NCBI GenBank assembly: GCA_026387595.1
Contig: JAPLLL010000092.1
Coordinates: forward strand, 1 to 7,670
Length of the DNA: 7,670 nucleotides
Direction: 5' to 3'
From: Candidatus Omnitrophota bacterium
GTDB taxonomy: Bacteria > Omnitrophota > Gorgyraeia > JABMQH01
Shown here piece by piece: positions 5,674-7,670 of the stretch. The notes under the pieces are model-generated. The model saw only the letters and a list, made by a program, of their open reading frames with translations. It was not told the origin of the DNA and ran no database searches. A program made the position numbers and the translations under genes. The first letter of the stretch is position 1. Each line of letters starts with the position of its first letter.

Positions 5674-5973
5674 ATGAAGCCAAGGGGAAGACCTAAAAAG
5701 ACAAGGTTGATTAAAAGGGAGCAAAAAATAAGCCAATTTAGCCCCAGAGGAAGGCCAGGAAGACCTGATGAAGTGGAATTAACCATAGATGGATATGAGG
5801 CAATAAGGCTGTCTGACTACAGAGGCCAGGAGCATAACCAGGCCTGCAAACTTATGGGTATTTCCAGGCAAACCTTTGGGAGGATCCTCAAAGAAGCGCG
5901 TAAAAAGGTTGCAGACGGTCTTATTAATGGGAAGATAATAAGATTTAAGGGGGGTATGGTAAAGATAGGATGA
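5674..5973 (+). CDS. DUF134/UPF0251 family DNA-binding regulator
   Basis: The 99-residue protein matches the small DUF134 family. Its centre has TIDGYEAIRLSDYRG (about 37-51), followed by an HTH similar to sigma-70 region 4: MGISRQTFGRILKEARKKVAD (61-81). The end is the usual INGKIIRFKGG. Two basic AT-hook-like RGRP motifs lie at 4-7 and 25-28. Where many family members have a cysteine after the first GRP (GRPxxCR), this one has threonine (T10), and its only cysteine is C58. Family members are presumed transcription regulators, often beside NifX/NifB-like iron-molybdenum cofactor genes; none is present here. The Shine-Dalgarno is weak (AGG about ten bases before the ATG). The upstream palindrome suggests autoregulation. 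The next gene starts one base after the stop. Confidence 0.92.
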   Translation: MKPRGRPKKTRLIKREQKISQFSPRGRPGRPDEVELTIDGYEAIRLSDYRGQEHNQACKLMGISRQTFGRILKEARKKVADGLINGKIIRFKGGMVKIG

Positions 5974-5974
5974 T

Positions 5975-6829
5975 ATGAGAAAACTTCAAGGTCTAACAAA
6001 AGAGAAACTGGCTGAATTGTATATAACAGACAAGAAGTCTTTGGAGGATATCGGCAAGCTATATGGGGTATCCAGAGCCGCTGTTTATGACAAGCTTAAG
6101 AAATTCAATATTGGACACCGTTCCAAATCCCAGGCAAGACTGGAAGCCCAAAAACAGGGTAAGATCCCACAACAATACTTTCATATAAATGAGGGCTTTT
6201 TCAGCCAGTGGTCCGCAAATATGGCCTATATCTTAGGACTAATTATTACGGATGGCTGCGTATCCCAAACAGGCAATGTTTCGCTTAGCATGAACGAAAA
6301 AGATCTGCTTGAAAAAGTAAGGCAGGCAATGGATTCCGAACATAAAATAACCCCCTCTAAGCACCAGAAAGGGCTGTATTACTTCAATTTTGCCAGGGAA
6401 AGAATAGTGAACGATTTAGCCAATTTTGGAATATTGCCTAATAAAAGCATGAATGTCGAATTTCCCAATATTCCAGAGGAGTTTATGGCTGACTTTATAA
6501 GAGGGGTTTTTGACGGTGATGGGTCAGTATTCTTTGAGAAGCGCAGCAAAGACTACCCCGTAAGAAGCAGTTTTGTTAGTAGCTCAAGGAATTTTATAGT
6601 AAAATTAGAAGAAAAGCTTCAAGAAATAGGGCTGCCCAAAAGGGTAATCTATGAGCAAGAGACCAAAAATGGCATTAGCTATATGTTTAGATACGGGCAT
6701 AGTGACAGTAAAAAACTGTTTAATATTCTTTATAAAAAAGTTCCGGATAGCATATTTCTTGAACGGAAACACAGGAAATTTCAGGAAGGATTTAGTATTA
6801 GCATAGGAGATACTTCTAATGGAAAATGA
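5975..6829 (+). CDS. LAGLIDADG endonuclease-fold protein with N-terminal HTH
   Basis: The 284-residue protein starts with a helix-turn-helix (about 8-46: LAELYITDKKSLEDIGKLYGVS then RAAVYDKLKKF). It continues with two LAGLIDADG helices: AYILGLIITDG (84-94, acidic residue D93) and FIRGVFDGDG (174-183, acidic residue D182). Two motifs in one chain make a monomeric enzyme with both catalytic acids present, so it may cut a long DNA site. It is free-standing: no intein splice motifs are visible, and the gene before it ends normally. Comparable folds can also serve as pure DNA-binding regulators (as in WhiA), so cleavage is not certain. The ATG lies one base after the DUF134 stop, with AGGA at 5967-5970 at short spacing, and the 3' end overlaps the next gene by 11 bases. 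The three genes are clearly one operon. Confidence 0.88.
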   Translation: MRKLQGLTKEKLAELYITDKKSLEDIGKLYGVSRAAVYDKLKKFNIGHRSKSQARLEAQKQGKIPQQYFHINEGFFSQWSANMAYILGLIITDGCVSQTGNVSLSMNEKDLLEKVRQAMDSEHKITPSKHQKGLYYFNFARERIVNDLANFGILPNKSMNVEFPNIPEEFMADFIRGVFDGDGSVFFEKRSKDYPVRSSFVSSSRNFIVKLEEKLQEIGLPKRVIYEQETKNGISYMFRYGHSDSKKLFNILYKKVPDSIFLERKHRKFQEGFSISIGDTSNGK

Positions 6830-7034
6830 GTTAAAAAACTGGCTGGAGCTGCATAACTTTTATATATATAATGACTATCTAACCAGTGATCTGGCTCAGT
6901 ATCTAAAAGTTTCTCCAAGGACCATACAAAGGTGGATAAAAGGAGCTGTCAAACCCCGCCAAGATAAGCTGAGGCTCATATCCCAATATCTACAAGAGAA
7001 GCGTAGAAAGATATCTTCCGATCAAGAGAAATAG
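6819..7034 (+). CDS. Small XRE/Cro-like HTH protein
   Basis: The 71-residue protein is mostly a helix-turn-helix. DLAQYLKVSPRTIQRWIKG (24-42) supplies the positioning and recognition helices, and KPRQDKLRLISQYL (45-58) the following helices, the order seen in Cro/cI-type repressors and some excisionase-like proteins. A basic tail (KRRK) follows. The start is set by a good Shine-Dalgarno, AGGAG at 6805-6809, nine bases before the ATG and inside the endonuclease gene. The 11-base overlap with the preceding stop indicates coupling. Because it is co-expressed with a LAGLIDADG protein, it may control that unit or guide its DNA binding; that is inference. It stops at TAG 7032-7034. Confidence 0.82.
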   Translation: MENELKNWLELHNFYIYNDYLTSDLAQYLKVSPRTIQRWIKGAVKPRQDKLRLISQYLQEKRRKISSDQEK

Positions 7035-7076
7035 CTCAAAAAACGCCCATATTCAAATGTCGCACTTGGACCTATA

Positions 7077-7190
7077 ATGTACGTTATGTCAAGTTGGGTA
7101 TATTGGAATAAAGGATATAACTGCTTGTGTTATAAGGAATTACAGCGATATGGGATTTCCTGTGGAAAACTCGTGTTTATTACTCTTTGA
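7077..7190 (+). CDS. Possible 37-residue peptide, in frame after the HTH gene stop
   Basis: An ATG at 7077 opens 37 codons rich in aromatic residues and with three cysteines (N-C-L-C-Y and S-C-G), ending at TGA 7188-7190. It lies in the same frame as the HTH gene, and the frame is open for all 52 codons after that TAG. No Shine-Dalgarno is visible. I do not recognise it, and a chance open frame is quite possible. Its end overlaps the end of the minus-strand gene by 11 bases. Confidence 0.2.
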   Translation: MYVMSSWVYWNKGYNCLCYKELQRYGISCGKLVFITL

Positions 7191-7623
7191 ATAAGCTCAG
7201 TTTATTGAGGTTTAGAACGCAGTCTTTCTTAAAACCATGCGCTATCCGGTATGTTAAAAAATACGCCCTGGGCATGACAGGATTGCAGATCTGGTCCAGC
7301 AATATATGCAGCGTTAAGCCTACCCCTATTGCGAAATAGACCATACTTAATGGTATAAGGAATGTGACTAGCCAAAATGCCGCTAATAGCTCAAACGAAT
7401 GCAAAAAAATGTATATCTTATTCAGCTTATAGCTATTTATAACAAGATATATTTTTCGCAAATTAAGGCTAAATCCGAAATTCAGGTAATAATCAATTAT
7501 ATGGTCCGTATCTATCAGTATACCGGCTGCAACCGAGGCAATTGCGCCTGCGGGTGAACCGGTTATTAGATATACGGTAGAACCCACTATACCTGAGGAA
7601 ATGACATGGTTTTTAAGCTTCAT
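7180..7623 (-). CDS. Small integral membrane protein, YdjM/DUF457-like metal-dependent hydrolase
   Basis: The 147-residue protein has several hydrophobic segments (about 8-20, 24-38, 79-93 and 94-110). Conserved-looking polar residues lie next to them: H6 near the N-terminus, DTDH at 38-41, HSFE at 75-78, and H106-x3-D110. Histidines and aspartates placed this way at membrane helix edges resemble the YdjM/DUF457 family of membrane-bound metal-dependent hydrolases, some of which are LexA-controlled. It is shorter than many of them, and the resemblance is by motif only. The start has no Shine-Dalgarno, but the ATG overlaps the 3' end of the upstream minus-strand frame by 11 bases, which suggests coupling. 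It converges on the HTH gene across a gap of 145 bases with no convincing terminator. Confidence 0.65.
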   Translation of the reverse strand: MKLKNHVISSGIVGSTVYLITGSPAGAIASVAAGILIDTDHIIDYYLNFGFSLNLRKIYLVINSYKLNKIYIFLHSFELLAAFWLVTFLIPLSMVYFAIGVGLTLHILLDQICNPVMPRAYFLTYRIAHGFKKDCVLNLNKLSLFKE

Positions 7624-7670
7624 TTAATGGGCAAAGGCCGCATTTAGGCGTTTTTTTGCAGTACTCCTTC
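7613..7670 (-). CDS. C-terminal tail of a possible endonuclease III/HhH-GPD-like protein (truncated by window edge)
   Basis: On the minus strand the frame entering at 7669 encodes 18 residues before TAA (7615-7613): KEYCKKTPKCGLCPLNEA. The arrangement C-x5-C-x2-C followed by PLN strongly recalls the iron-sulfur loop at the end of endonuclease III-like DNA glycosylases (C-x6-C-x2-C-x5-C). The first spacing is one residue short and the fourth cysteine is missing, so it could be a divergent or degenerate relative. The 11-base overlap with the membrane protein gene supports a real coding end. Only 18 residues are visible, so the name is tentative. Confidence 0.4.
   Translation of the reverse strand, partial: KEYCKKTPKCGLCPLNEA

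Noticed and set aside
5975..6829. Intein or group I intron-encoded endonuclease
   Set aside because: The frame has its own start and HTH, the DUF134 gene before it ends with its normal family C-terminus, and no splice-type residues or intron core is visible.
7155..7168. TTTCC/GGAAA hairpin between the convergent genes as a terminator
   Set aside because: It has only five pairs with a three-base loop and no T run on either strand.

Overview
The window looks like chromosome from an uncultivated bacterium. The style fits Candidatus Omnitrophota (OP3): GspG-like prepilins with a four-residue leader, an SPL-family radical SAM protein with a cysteine-rich segment before its cluster motif, a DUF134 regulator, and moderate-GC genes packed with overlaps. 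That taxonomic guess rests on remembered family resemblance and has not been searched. There is no rRNA, CRISPR array or insertion sequence.

Layout. 1-578: the tail of an unidentified protein, a stand-alone Lrp/AsnC RAM domain, a GC hairpin, and tRNA-Arg(CCG). The tRNA sits inside a collinear imperfect inverted repeat (426-656). 665-1270: a YihX-like HAD phosphatase whose ribosome binding site falls in the right arm of that repeat. 1348-1814: a near-consensus sigma-70 promoter driving an unrecognised small membrane-anchored protein. 1953-4402: a same-strand run of M48 metallopeptidase, Nudix hydrolase and SPL-like radical SAM protein, with genes abutting or overlapping. 4399-5469: two tandem prepilins, the first overlapping the radical SAM stop by ATGA. 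5570-7034: a second unit with its own promoter and a palindrome on the predicted start site, encoding a DUF134/UPF0251 regulator, an HTH-LAGLIDADG protein and a small XRE-like HTH protein. 7180-7670, minus strand: a small YdjM/DUF457-like membrane protein whose start overlaps the tail of a possible endonuclease III-like protein.

Two points stand out. First, the radical SAM gene is split between two frames, and the switch falls on a canonical -1 slippery heptamer, A_AAA_AAC, at 3422-3428. This is either a programmed frameshift or a one-base loss in an A-run; sequence alone cannot decide, and the lack of a clear stimulator favours the simpler indel. Second, the DUF134-LAGLIDADG-HTH unit combines three DNA-binding proteins behind one apparently self-regulated promoter. 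It is compact and unusual, and I cannot assign it a function. It is the best candidate here for something undescribed.
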